The position numbers were made by a program, and so were the translations under genes. From the NCBI GenBank assembly GCA_028285005.1, contig JANQQP010000032.1:62001-126000 (forward strand): a DNA stretch of 64,000 bases, read 5' to 3'. Shown piece by piece: positions 1 to 8,667 of the stretch (the first letter of the stretch is position 1; the number at the start of each line of letters is the position of its first letter). The notes below the pieces were generated by a model, which was not told the origin of the DNA, ran no database searches, and saw only the letters and a program-made list of their open reading frames with translations. The DNA is from Dehalococcoidia bacterium (lineage in GTDB: Bacteria > Chloroflexota > Dehalococcoidia > Lucifugimonadales > Lucifugimonadaceae).

Positions 1-585
1 GTCTACCTTGACTACGGCAATGCCATTCATCCGTGGGAGCAGAGCGTTGTAGGTCTCGAGGTCGGGCGCAGGAATGTCGGCGGTTGCCGTCTCTCGTTCG
101 GCGCCGATCTTCTTGTACTCGGTACCGATGCGAGATCGCTCTTTGCGAAGCTCCTTGCGCCTGACAGACCACTCCTGCTGACGCTCTTCCAGTTCGCTCT
201 CAAGCCGCTGATGGGCCTGTTCTGCCTCTTCGGCAGCGCTCTTTGAAGGACCGATGGCCTCGTCCACGCGGGCGAGTTCGCGACGAGCGGTGTTGTGCTC
301 AGTCTCGATTGCAGTGAGCTCTCGGACGTTGGTGATTGAGCCGCTGTAGAGGCGTTCCTCTAGCTGCTTGACTCGGTCACGGAGAGAGGCAGCTTCCGAT
401 TCGTTCCGAGCCGCTTCGACCTTGAGTTCAAGCTGACGGACTCTGGCTTTTTCCAGGTCGGCGGTCAGTTCGGGAACGCCGCCTTCCGAATCAAGCTCTT
501 CGACGATCTGGCGATAGGCTCGACGACACATCGCGAGCTGTTGGTCTGTTTCTTGAAGGCCAAGTAGAAAGCGGGCTGTGCTCAA
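1..585 (-). CDS. C4-type zinc ribbon coiled-coil protein (C-terminus missing)
   Basis: This is the first 195 codons of a minus-strand gene that runs off the left edge. I read it by hand from TTG 585, which has GAGG 8 bases upstream. The protein opens with STARFLLGLQETDQQL and is then almost entirely charged coiled coil. It carries the segment LYSGSITNVRELTAIETE, which resembles the conserved centre of the zf-RING_7/DUF164 family. These proteins are long helical hairpins followed by a C-terminal four-Cys zinc ribbon. The zinc ribbon would lie beyond the window. Family members are often called nucleic-acid binding, but the function is not established. An ATG lies just upstream but in another frame. 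Confidence 0.75.
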   Translation of the reverse strand, partial: MSTARFLLGLQETDQQLAMCRRAYRQIVEELDSEGGVPELTADLEKARVRQLELKVEAARNESEAASLRDRVKQLEERLYSGSITNVRELTAIETEHNTARRELARVDEAIGPSKSAAEEAEQAHQRLESELEERQQEWSVRRKELRKERSRIGTEYKKIGAERETATADIPAPDLETYNALLPRMNGIAVVKVD

Positions 586-871
586 GTAGAAAGCCTCATG
601 AAAAGACAGGTAGTTCAGGGGGAACTAAACTCTAGTTGTAACGTCAAACTGTGTCAAATTGGCGAGTTACCCCAGCCTCAATTTTGAACTCAAAGCAGGC
701 TTTCCAGGCGCTTCTGTAGTGCACACACCCGGCTACGCTGCCTATTTCACGTTGGACGGTTAAGATGCGTCCTGCGCGCTGCATCTGCGCACTCGCACTA
801 CATCGCTTCGCAGCTAACTAACTCAAACCTGTAGCGTCAGGCTTCGCTGCAAAGTCTCCAGGGACTGCTTT

Positions 872-2371
872 TTGGCTAACACCTTCGAATTACCGAATTT
901 TGTAAAGAACCGGCCTCGGACCAGGATCGTCTGCACCATCGGCCCGGCGACAGCCTCGGCAACGATGGTCGAGCGGCTGGTCAGGAACGGCATGTCCGTT
1001 GCTCGCCTCAACCTCTCGCACGGGTCTCGTGCCGACCACGAGGGCTTCGTAGCGACTGTGCGACAGGTTGCTGAGAAGCTGGGTGTGAGCATCGGCATCC
1101 TGGCTGACCTGCCGGGCCCGAAATACCGCGTTGGTGTGATGGACGGCCCCGCGCTGCAGCTACAGCGTGGAGAGGACTTCACACTGTTCGCGAGGGTCCG
1201 CAAGGGCACGTCGGAAGGCGTGAACGTCTGGCCTGTCGGCCTGCATTCGGACGTCAAAGCGGGCGCGAAGATTCTGCTGGACGAAGGAAAGGTCGAGCTC
1301 CGTGTCATGGAGGTCGTCGGCCGCGATATTCACTGTCGCGTCACACGCGGCGGTGAGCTGCGGGACAACAAGGCGGTTACAGCTCCCGGCCACACTTCAA
1401 CGCTCGACTACTTCACTGACGAGACGACCAGTGCGCTGGACTTTGCATTGGACGCTGACGTCGACTTCATCGGCCTTTCGTACATCCGCGGAATCGAAGA
1501 CCTGGAGCGAGTCCAGGAGAGAGTTAAGGCGGCGAAGCGTTCGTGCCTGCTGGTTTCGAAGATCGAGATCAAGCAGGCGGTGGACAACCTGAACTCGATT
1601 CTCGACGCGTCTGACGCTGTGATGGTCGCCCGTGGAGACCTGGGCGTGGAGCTGCCGATCGAGATGGTGCCCGGCGTTCAGAAGCGGATCATCCGCCGGG
1701 CCAATGAACGAGGCAAGCCGGTTATCACCGCCACTCAGATGCTCGAGTCGATGATCGAGAATTCGACGCCGACGCGGGCGGAGGCGACCGATGTGCACAA
1801 CGCTGTGCGCGATGGCACAGACGCGATCATGTTGTCCGGCGAGACGTCGGTTGGCAGGAATCCGGCAAGGGTTGTGCAGTACATGGCGAGAATCGCTAAG
1901 CGCGCCGAGAAGTTCCTTGACCTTGATGAGATCGCCGACCGGCGCCAGGCGTACACGCATGCTCAGGATCATGGTGTCGGAGATGCGATCGCCTACAGCG
2001 CGGTTGTAGCCGGCGAGGACATCAAAGCGAAGGTAATCCTTGCCTTCACCGAGTCCGGCGCGACTCCGGCCCGAGTTGCTGCGTTCAGGCCGAGCCTGCC
2101 GGTGCTTTCGCTTTCTCCCGACCCGGCGGTTGGTCGACGGCTTTCATTGCGCTGGGGCGTGATTCCGATCATCGTGGACGTTTACGACACGGTGCAGGAC
2201 ATGTTCTTCGCAGGATCCGAAATGGTCCTGCAGCTTGGTCTCGCCCGAGAGACCGATCGAGCGGTCGCGGTTGTTGGCATGCCGATCGGAATCGGCGGCA
2301 CGACCAACCTGCTGCGGGTAATAACTCTCCCCGAGCCTAAGTCGAATGTTCGGCGCCGCAGCACGCGCTAG
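872..2371 (+). CDS. pyk: Pyruvate kinase
   Basis: Glycolytic enzyme that transfers phosphate from phosphoenolpyruvate to ADP, giving pyruvate and ATP in the cytoplasm. The 499-residue length is normal. Visible family motifs are RTRIVCTIGPA near the N-terminus, LNLSHG, LPGPKYRVG opening the B domain, SKIEIKQAVDNL with the catalytic lysine, VMVARGDLGVELP with metal-binding acidic residues, ITATQMLESM, and MLSGETSVGRNP. The C-terminal regulatory domain ends near GGTTNLLRV. Translation begins at TTG. No better start lies closer to the conserved N-terminus. The stop overlaps the convergent DUF4129 gene by four bases. Confidence 0.95.
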   Translation: MANTFELPNFVKNRPRTRIVCTIGPATASATMVERLVRNGMSVARLNLSHGSRADHEGFVATVRQVAEKLGVSIGILADLPGPKYRVGVMDGPALQLQRGEDFTLFARVRKGTSEGVNVWPVGLHSDVKAGAKILLDEGKVELRVMEVVGRDIHCRVTRGGELRDNKAVTAPGHTSTLDYFTDETTSALDFALDADVDFIGLSYIRGIEDLERVQERVKAAKRSCLLVSKIEIKQAVDNLNSILDASDAVMVARGDLGVELPIEMVPGVQKRIIRRANERGKPVITATQMLESMIENSTPTRAEATDVHNAVRDGTDAIMLSGETSVGRNPARVVQYMARIAKRAEKFLDLDEIADRRQAYTHAQDHGVGDAIAYSAVVAGEDIKAKVILAFTESGATPARVAAFRPSLPVLSLSPDPAVGRRLSLRWGVIPIIVDVYDTVQDMFFAGSEMVLQLGLARETDRAVAVVGMPIGIGGTTNLLRVITLPEPKSNVRRRSTR

Positions 2372-3777
2372 GTCTTGCGGAGCTCGTCCTCGGCAGACCT
2401 GATTCGCGCTCGCAAATCTTCGACTGTGGCGGGATCTGTCGGAACCTTTCCGTAACAGGCTGCATTGAAGCGCTCTGTGACCTCAAGCATGGGAGCGCCG
2501 GGCAAGGCCGCCTGCAGTAGAGGCAGGCGTTCAGCAGGCGTCATCTGTGGCTGGAAGTCCATGCCCCACTTGACTCCAAGCCTGATCGACTCGAAGTAGA
2601 GTTTGAAAACCTCGGCGAAACCCGGCTCCTCCGGGTGCCTCCAGTCAGAGCCCTGCTTGCGACGCATCCAGCCGGGCAGCAGGCCGCCGAGCAGCCTCGC
2701 CATGTCGCCTGACGTGTCTAGCTCTGACCGCATCGACTCCCGGTCGTCATCGTCTGCATTTGCGCCCCGGCTCCCAAAGCGGCGGTATGCCATAGCCAAT
2801 AGGAAGAACGCCACGACGATCGTGATGACTATCAACGGGTACTGAAGGATGTTCACGACGGTGTCAACGGTCGCGTTGCCCGCGTCGACCATGTTGTCCG
2901 GGTTGTTGCCGAGGATCTCGTCACCGCTCTGTGGAGGATCTTGTCGTTCTCGCGGCTCTCGCTCACCGAATGAAAAGAGGTTCAGGATCCACTGCATCAC
3001 CGCCGTAATCCAGGTCACTGGGAATCGCAGCACCCAGATGAAGCCGTCCACGAACAGGCTCCAACCTCCGTAGAGCAGCCTCACTCCGCCGTTGCCGTAG
3101 AGACCGCCGAGAAGACCGATCAGCAGGCCGATCCCCATCACTCCAAAAACGGAGAATGCGATGATCCTCGCCCACTCGCCGTTCTTCCTACCGACGCCGC
3201 TCTCAGGCAGTCTGCCCACCGCCATTCCAACGAGTGTGGCCGCAAAAAAAGGCACGAATAAGGCACCCGCTGAGATGTCTTCCGAATGGGCCTGGTCGAT
3301 CAGGGTTGCCACGGCGAGCACGCCAATACCGATCTTGAATACGCGAGCGAGCCGGTCTTCTGGATAGCGGTCAGTCCCCAGACGCAGGCCGTGGCGCCAT
3401 ACCCATATCGAGATCAGCAGCCCGAAGACGGCTGATATGCCCGCTGTAGCGCTGAGTTCGCCCGCCATGAGCAGGAAGAACCAGTCGATTCGGAATGTGT
3501 CGCCGTCAAGGAATGTGCCGGTCCCGAGCAGCAGGTAGATAACGATGAGACCGAACAGCGACTGCCTGATAGCGATCAATACTTCGTCGCCTTCCGTGGC
3601 TCCTAGCACGTAACCCGTGGCAATCGAGATAAGCAGCAACGCCATCAGTGAGAGCCACGGCAACGGCGATCCGCCGAGGTCGCCGATCAGGCCGAGGACG
3701 GAGAACAAAGCGAAGAGCCAGACGCTTTCCGCGACGGCGACGGAGATGAGGATTAACTTTGACCGGCCTTCAGCCAA
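2368..3777 (-). CDS. Polytopic membrane protein with DUF4129-like C-terminus
   Basis: A 469-residue membrane protein, last gene of the MoxR-DUF58 operon. About ten hydrophobic segments fill the first two thirds, for example VWLFALFSVLGLI and WLSLMALLLISIATGYV. A soluble tail of about 130 residues after the last membrane segment resembles DUF4129, with RLPLLQAALPGAPM and TERFNAACYG. In many bacteria this domain sits at the end of TgpA-type transglutaminases, but I see no transglutaminase Cys-His-Asp core here. I chose TTG 3777, which has AAGGAG about 10 bases upstream and overlaps the end of the DUF58 gene. The frame is open further upstream only because it shadows that gene. The molecular role is unknown. 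Confidence 0.7.
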   Translation of the reverse strand: MAEGRSKLILISVAVAESVWLFALFSVLGLIGDLGGSPLPWLSLMALLLISIATGYVLGATEGDEVLIAIRQSLFGLIVIYLLLGTGTFLDGDTFRIDWFFLLMAGELSATAGISAVFGLLISIWVWRHGLRLGTDRYPEDRLARVFKIGIGVLAVATLIDQAHSEDISAGALFVPFFAATLVGMAVGRLPESGVGRKNGEWARIIAFSVFGVMGIGLLIGLLGGLYGNGGVRLLYGGWSLFVDGFIWVLRFPVTWITAVMQWILNLFSFGEREPRERQDPPQSGDEILGNNPDNMVDAGNATVDTVVNILQYPLIVITIVVAFFLLAMAYRRFGSRGANADDDDRESMRSELDTSGDMARLLGGLLPGWMRRKQGSDWRHPEEPGFAEVFKLYFESIRLGVKWGMDFQPQMTPAERLPLLQAALPGAPMLEVTERFNAACYGKVPTDPATVEDLRARIRSAEDELRKT

Positions 3778-5101
3778 GAGGCGCCATCTCCTTCGCGTCG
3801 TTGCTGAGTTGGCGCTGCATTGCTGGCCTGCCGAAGATGCTCTCGGCCATGTTCTTGCCCACGCCGAATTCAGCGCGGTAGTCGACGATGTTGAGGCCCT
3901 TGATGTCCGGCGGATCTTCTCTCCCAACCCATAGAGTCGTGACAGGATGCCGCCGTTCCGCCATCTCCAGCACGTAGGCCACAGCGCCCTCTTTGAGCTG
4001 GCCTGCAACGAAGAAAATGGTTGCGCCAGATGGAATGGCGTCGCGGGCATTGGCCATCGCGAGTTGTTGCAGGCTTCCCATCGTGGCAGGCCGCATCATG
4101 GCGAGCGATTCGAGGATGTCTGCCATCTGAGTAGGGCTGGATGCAGGACGGACTACGTTGCGTCCGCCGATGCTGATCGTGGAGTTGACGATTAGCCCGG
4201 TCCTGAAGCCGCGTTCGAGGGCGTGCTGCGCCACCGATCCAGCGCAACTGGCCAGAGCCTCGAGAACATCGAGCCGGAAACCCTCCCATGGCCGGTCGGT
4301 GGTTGTCCCTTCGACTAGAACCACTGCGTACTGCGAGACGCTCGGGTCGTGCACCTTGACGAACAGTTCGCTGCGGCGCGCAGTCGTCTTCCAGTCGATG
4401 TTCTTGACCGGGTCTCCCGGTCTGTACTCTCGAACTCCGGCCGGTCGAGTCGGGTCTCGCCAAACGGGCACGCGGGTCTTGGTGTCGCCAATCGGACGTG
4501 CGGTCGAAAGATCGAGACCCGGCAGCGGCTTCGTGTCCGGGTAGATGATGAGGTTCCAGGCATGGCGAGTGACGTTGGTCTTGCTGACGTACAGACCGAA
4601 CAGGTCTCCGCTGATCAGCTCGCCCGGACCGAAATAGTAATGACCTCGCCCCAGCGCTCGTAGCCTGTGCCTCCGACGCAGCCGCTCGTAGCGCCCAAGA
4701 CTGACCGACTCCTCGAGCGGGGTGCCGCTCATGTAGTCGATGTACTCGTCCTCCTGGCCAATGATCTCAAGTCCCTTGGGGATGAACTCGCTGATCCTGA
4801 GCCACGGAATTGGCAGCGGTTTGCGGTTCTCGACGCTGATCACCATCTCGATCTCATCGCCAATGAAGGCGTGAGTGGTGTTGCTGGTGATGGCGTAGTT
4901 GATGTCTTCGAGTGAGAGCGCTGACCAGAGTCTCGCAGTAAGCGTCACGACGAACGCAAGTCCGGTCAGCGCCACGACGAGCGCGTTGCCGTTTGCTGCA
5001 CCGACGATCAGGACGATGAGCAGCAGCACGACGAAGAGGTCTCTCAGGACCTTCCCGGGGTCGTCCGGGGCCTGTCCGACCCAGCGGCCCGGCATGAACA
5101 T
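3770..5101 (-). CDS. DUF58 domain protein
   Basis: A 443-residue protein with two closely spaced N-terminal membrane segments (residues about 20-55) and a long soluble part. The DUF58 signature EYRPGDPVKNIDWKTTARR lies at about 225-243, followed by SELFVKVHDP. The C-terminal half is expected to have a von Willebrand A-like fold. DUF58 genes nearly always accompany MoxR ATPases. The pair is thought to act in chaperone-like maturation of cell-envelope or metal-dependent complexes, but the substrate is unknown. The MoxR gene lies 31 bases upstream and the next gene overlaps by 8 bases, so the three are probably cotranscribed. Confidence 0.9.
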   Translation of the reverse strand: MFMPGRWVGQAPDDPGKVLRDLFVVLLLIVLIVGAANGNALVVALTGLAFVVTLTARLWSALSLEDINYAITSNTTHAFIGDEIEMVISVENRKPLPIPWLRISEFIPKGLEIIGQEDEYIDYMSGTPLEESVSLGRYERLRRRHRLRALGRGHYYFGPGELISGDLFGLYVSKTNVTRHAWNLIIYPDTKPLPGLDLSTARPIGDTKTRVPVWRDPTRPAGVREYRPGDPVKNIDWKTTARRSELFVKVHDPSVSQYAVVLVEGTTTDRPWEGFRLDVLEALASCAGSVAQHALERGFRTGLIVNSTISIGGRNVVRPASSPTQMADILESLAMMRPATMGSLQQLAMANARDAIPSGATIFFVAGQLKEGAVAYVLEMAERRHPVTTLWVGREDPPDIKGLNIVDYRAEFGVGKNMAESIFGRPAMQRQLSNDAKEMAPLG

Positions 5102-5132
5102 AGCTGCCTCCGGCTCAGACCCGTCGTGCGGG

Positions 5133-6077
5133 TCAGTCCTTTTCTATCGGCACCGCCGTCGAATCGAGGACGGCTTCGATCGCCTGCTCAGGTGACCGAC
5201 CTCGAAGATGTGCTGCCGAATCCAGCACAACGCGGTGGCTCAACACCGGGACGGCCAGCTTCTTGACATCATCGGGCAGCACGTACGCTCTGCCTTGCAT
5301 CGCGGCTAGCGCCTGCGCTGCATGCTGCAGGGCCAGCGATGCCCGCGGGCTGGCGCCGAGTCTCAGGTCTGATGAACTGCGTGTGCCAGCGATGATGCCT
5401 AAGAGGTATTCGCTCACGGTCTCGTCCACCGAGACGGAGTCGACCGCATCCTGTGCTTTAGTGATATCTCCCGGTTGCGCAACAGAATCGACATCGATCG
5501 ACTGCCCGGCGCCGCGGAAACGCGCCAGCATTGCCGACTCCTCCTCCGCGGACGGATAACCGATCGATATTCGAAGTACGAACCGGTCTAGCTGGGCTTC
5601 GGGTAGTGGGAACGTGCCTTCCATCTCCACCGGGTTGAGGGTCGCCAGCACAAAGAACGGCTGCGGCAGGTCGGATGTCACACCATCGATGCTGGCCTGC
5701 GACTCTTGCATCGCCTCAAGCAGAGCTGACTGTGTGCGAGGTGTCGCACGGTTGATCTCATCTGCAAGCAGTACCTGCGAGAAGATGGGTCCTGGCCTGA
5801 ACTCGAACTCAGACTTCGATGAGTTGAAGAAGTTGACGCCGAGCACGTCGGCAGGCACCAGGTCAGGAGTGAACTGGATGCGGTGGAAGTCGCAACCGAG
5901 CGAGGCGGAGAGAGCCTTGGCCATGGTCGTCTTGCCGGTGCCGGGCACATCTTCGATCAGCGCGTGGCCGCGGCAAAGCAGAGCGACTATCGCCAGGTCG
6001 ATCGCATCGGGCTTGCCGACTATCACCTGCTGGACGTTCTCTCGCACAGTGGTTGCGAGAGCCTGCACCGAGCTCAC
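5133..6077 (-). CDS. MoxR-family AAA+ ATPase
   Basis: A 314-residue AAA+ ATPase of the MoxR branch. Walker A is GTGKT at residues 46-50 inside EDVPGTGKTTMAKAL. Walker B and its neighbours read LLADEINRATPRTQSALLEAMQE, and an arginine-rich sensor region DLRLGASPRASLAL lies near residue 240. GTG 6077 fits the family N-terminus. The frame stays open for a short distance upstream without a conventional start codon. Together with the following DUF58 gene it probably forms a chaperone-like pair acting at the membrane. A lipoprotein gene ends 44 bases upstream on the same strand and may belong to the same transcript. Confidence 0.92.
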   Translation of the reverse strand: MSSVQALATTVRENVQQVIVGKPDAIDLAIVALLCRGHALIEDVPGTGKTTMAKALSASLGCDFHRIQFTPDLVPADVLGVNFFNSSKSEFEFRPGPIFSQVLLADEINRATPRTQSALLEAMQESQASIDGVTSDLPQPFFVLATLNPVEMEGTFPLPEAQLDRFVLRISIGYPSAEEESAMLARFRGAGQSIDVDSVAQPGDITKAQDAVDSVSVDETVSEYLLGIIAGTRSSSDLRLGASPRASLALQHAAQALAAMQGRAYVLPDDVKKLAVPVLSHRVVLDSAAHLRGRSPEQAIEAVLDSTAVPIEKD

Positions 6078-6121
6078 GTCTGCGCCAGTCTCATCTTGTG
6101 TGGTTTGTGATGTAGCCAGGG

Positions 6122-6745
6122 CTAGAGATCTCCAATCTCACCACATAGGTCTGATTCAGTGACCGATACGACAGATATACCGTCGTTGATTGCGACTGTT
6201 GAAGCGCCAATCCTCGAGAGTGTGGCAAATCCTGAGATGCGTCCGGCCCTGAATTCCCGGCCAAGGATAACCTCATACCACTCGCCGGATGTGGGCCGCA
6301 GTCCCCAGGTGCCTGCGTTTACGAACGTCGAAGGTGAGCCCGGGAGCAGTGTTCCGTCTGCGCAGATGTGAACGTCAACCAGCCTGCCGTCGACTACCAC
6401 TCTGGTGTCTGCGAGATACTCAGCCCACAGGCCCATCACGGCATCCCGAGGCAGGCCATCGCCCGAGCGATCGGGATCGAGCTCAGGTGGGAACGGCTTC
6501 TGCACTTTGCCGTCCGGGCCGATAGCCGGCGGAAGAGGCGTTGAGGTGGCGATAGGCGTGACCTGGATCACCCGAAATACGGTGGCCTGTGCGACCGGAG
6601 TGTCGGCGCGAGCGCCTACCGGCTGAGGCTCAACGAAATCGGTCCCACATGCGCTAAGAATGACGACGGCGAGCAAAGCCAGGGACAGCACCGGATATCT
6701 CAGCCATCTGACTGAAATAAGTCGTCCTGAAAGTCCTGTCGCCAC
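6122..6745 (-). CDS. Predicted lipoprotein, unknown function
   Basis: From GTG 6745 the protein has 207 residues. It begins with a basic region and then the hydrophobic stretch YPVLSLALLAVVILSAC, which ends in a lipobox (LSAC). It should therefore be exported and lipid-anchored. The mature part is Pro/Thr-rich at first and then a small domain of about 120 residues that I do not recognise, with WAEYLADTRVVVDGRLVDV and YEVILGREF. The frame is open further upstream (to 6871), but that extension is polar, unlike a signal peptide, and I reject it. It sits directly upstream of moxR on the same strand. Confidence 0.6.
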   Translation of the reverse strand: MATGLSGRLISVRWLRYPVLSLALLAVVILSACGTDFVEPQPVGARADTPVAQATVFRVIQVTPIATSTPLPPAIGPDGKVQKPFPPELDPDRSGDGLPRDAVMGLWAEYLADTRVVVDGRLVDVHICADGTLLPGSPSTFVNAGTWGLRPTSGEWYEVILGREFRAGRISGFATLSRIGASTVAINDGISVVSVTESDLCGEIGDL

Positions 6746-6895
6746 GGGTTTCCCGCCCAAGTGCAGTTGCGTCCCCGATCCCTGCTGCCGTTGTCGGGGA
6801 CATGAGGAGTCTACGGTGTTCCGGCTCCGTGCGGCTCCATTCGAACTAGTACGGCCGGACCACGACGCCACAGGGTTGAGCGACCTGAGCGTGCC

Positions 6896-7783
6896 CTAGA
6901 CCGTGACGACCGTGTTCACGAGTGTGCCGATCTTCTCGATCTCGATCGATACGACATCGCCGTCAGTCAGTGTGAAATCTGGAGGTGGAATGGTTCCGGT
7001 TCCAGTCAGAACTACAGTCGCATCCGGGACCGAATTATGGCGCTGTAGCCAGTCGGCCAGATACGCGCAGTCTCGCTTCATCTCCGAGGTGTTCGCAGTT
7101 CCTCGGAACGCTTCGTTGCCGCCTCTTTCGATTGTCAGCGTCACGTTTAGCGCCTGAGCATCGCCAATCGAACCGGCCGTGACCAGGCACGGGCCAAATG
7201 AGACAGACCGGTCGTAGACCTTCGCTTGCGGGAGGTAGAGAGGGTTCTCTCCCTCAATGGTCCTGCTGCTCATGTCGTTGCCGACTGTGTAGCCGATGAT
7301 CTCACCGTTGAAAATCGCGAACGCAAGTTCCGGTTCGGGAACATCCCAGCCTGAGTCGGCGCGGATCCCGACTTCCGCGAAGGGTGGCTGAACGCGCTCG
7401 CCAGTTGCCTTGAAGAACGCCTCAGGTCGGTCTGCGTTGTACACCTTGGCGTAAACGTCCGGCGTTCCGCTCTCAGCCTGCCGCTCCCGCATCGAGTCCA
7501 TGTATGTGACGCCAAAGGCCCAGACCTCCGGTGCGTCGATCGGTGGCAGGAGCGAATTTCCGTTCGCTGCCAGCGATTCGTATGAATGGGTTTCGGCGTT
7601 GCCGCGCTCAAGCACGCCGCTTGCCACTTCGTCGGCAGTAGAGCCGGTGATAGTGGCGGCGTTCAGGAGATCGTTCGTCCGTTGTATTCGGGGTTCTACC
7701 GAGGTCAGGTCGGCTATCTGCCCGTCGCCTGTCTCGACGCCAACTCGCCTTCGGCCATTGGAAATGAACTGGTAGAAACGCAT
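6896..7783 (-). CDS. Fumarylacetoacetate hydrolase family protein
   Basis: A 295-residue enzyme of the FAH superfamily, which hydrolyses C-C bonds or dehydrates 2-keto-3-deoxy sugar acids using a divalent metal. I chose ATG 7783, where the protein starts MRFYQFISNGRRRVG. The upstream extension is not family-like. Visible features are the central YAKVYNADRPEAFFKA, the metal-site acidic pattern in SDMSSRTIEGENPLYLPQ-like order (NDMSSRTIEGEN), VYDRSVSFGPCLV, and TGTGTIPPPDFTLTDGDVV near the end. The RPEAFFKA segment recalls 2-keto-3-deoxy-arabonate dehydratases, which would suit the sugar-acid enzymes elsewhere in the window. The substrate is inferred, not shown. It is transcribed divergently from the F420-reductase-like gene. 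Confidence 0.85.
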   Translation of the reverse strand: MRFYQFISNGRRRVGVETGDGQIADLTSVEPRIQRTNDLLNAATITGSTADEVASGVLERGNAETHSYESLAANGNSLLPPIDAPEVWAFGVTYMDSMRERQAESGTPDVYAKVYNADRPEAFFKATGERVQPPFAEVGIRADSGWDVPEPELAFAIFNGEIIGYTVGNDMSSRTIEGENPLYLPQAKVYDRSVSFGPCLVTAGSIGDAQALNVTLTIERGGNEAFRGTANTSEMKRDCAYLADWLQRHNSVPDATVVLTGTGTIPPPDFTLTDGDVVSIEIEKIGTLVNTVVTV

Positions 7784-7928
7784 GCAGTGAAATCCCGTCG
7801 CGCGGTCTCTGCGAAGAGGCCAAACGCGGCTGAAGTGGCGCATTGCCGGGTTACGGTGAAGGAGCCGGATGCTACGATGGCCGGATGCCCGTGTCAAAGC
7901 GGAATAACCAAGTCACGGACGGCACGAT

Positions 7929-8588
7929 TTGAATATAGGCCTGATAGGCGGAACGGGTCCGGAGGGGCGTGGGCTGGGAATGCAGCTGGCCCTCGCAGGC
8001 CATGACGTGATCGTCGGCTCTCGTGACGAGGGTCGCGCTATTGAGACATCACGCGAACTTGCAGCGACCTGTGGCAGCGAACAGACCGCGGACAGGTTCG
8101 CCGGAACCACGAACGTCAACGCTGCTTCTCAGTGTGAAGTCGCTTTTCTGACGGTCCCTTACTCAGGCATGCTCACCACGCTCCAGACGATCAGCAGGCA
8201 GCTGCGCGGAAAGATCTGCGTCAATACGATCGCACCGCTTGAGTTCGTCAGCGGACACGTGCGCGCTATCTCTCCATCCACCGGCTCAGCCGCTGAAGAG
8301 GCGGAACGAGAGGTCCCGGAAGCACGCTGGGTAGCGGCGTTCCACACCGTGCCGGCTCGAGGCCTGTTACGTCCGGGATCCCGGCTCAACACAGACGCAT
8401 TCGTGTGTTCAAACGACGAAGATGCACTGAAGACGGTGATCGGGCTGGCTGATGAGATGCAGGGGATCCGCGGGGTTAACGCCGGAGCGCTGGAAAACGC
8501 CCGCTACCTGGAAGGTGCCACTGCCCTGCTCATCAGCATGAACCGTATCTACGGCGCTCATGGCTCGCTGAAGTTCGTCGGCATCTAG
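7929..8588 (+). CDS. NADPH-dependent F420 reductase-like protein
   Basis: A 219-residue Rossmann protein starting at TTG with NIGLIGGTGPEGRGLG. The NADP-binding pattern is followed by HDVIVGSRDEGRA, whose Ser-Arg pair is typical of NADP binding in the F420H2:NADP oxidoreductase (NpdG) family. Later family segments include VAFLTVPYSGM, GKICVNTIAPLEF and WVAAFHTVPARGL. NpdG enzymes move hydride between coenzyme F420 and NADP. I see no F420 biosynthesis genes here, so cofactor use is inferred from family resemblance only. A second, more distant relative lies at 12330-12959. Confidence 0.82.
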   Translation: MNIGLIGGTGPEGRGLGMQLALAGHDVIVGSRDEGRAIETSRELAATCGSEQTADRFAGTTNVNAASQCEVAFLTVPYSGMLTTLQTISRQLRGKICVNTIAPLEFVSGHVRAISPSTGSAAEEAEREVPEARWVAAFHTVPARGLLRPGSRLNTDAFVCSNDEDALKTVIGLADEMQGIRGVNAGALENARYLEGATALLISMNRIYGAHGSLKFVGI

Positions 8589-8667
8589 GCCGTTCAACCA
8601 AAATTCGAGCCGATTTTGGTTAACGTCCCGCAACCCGCGGTGCTGCCTGATGCGTTTCAATCAGTAG

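Noticed and set aside
1397-1972. 191-residue minus-strand ORF
   Set aside because: It is antisense to pyruvate kinase, with low-complexity His/Arg composition.
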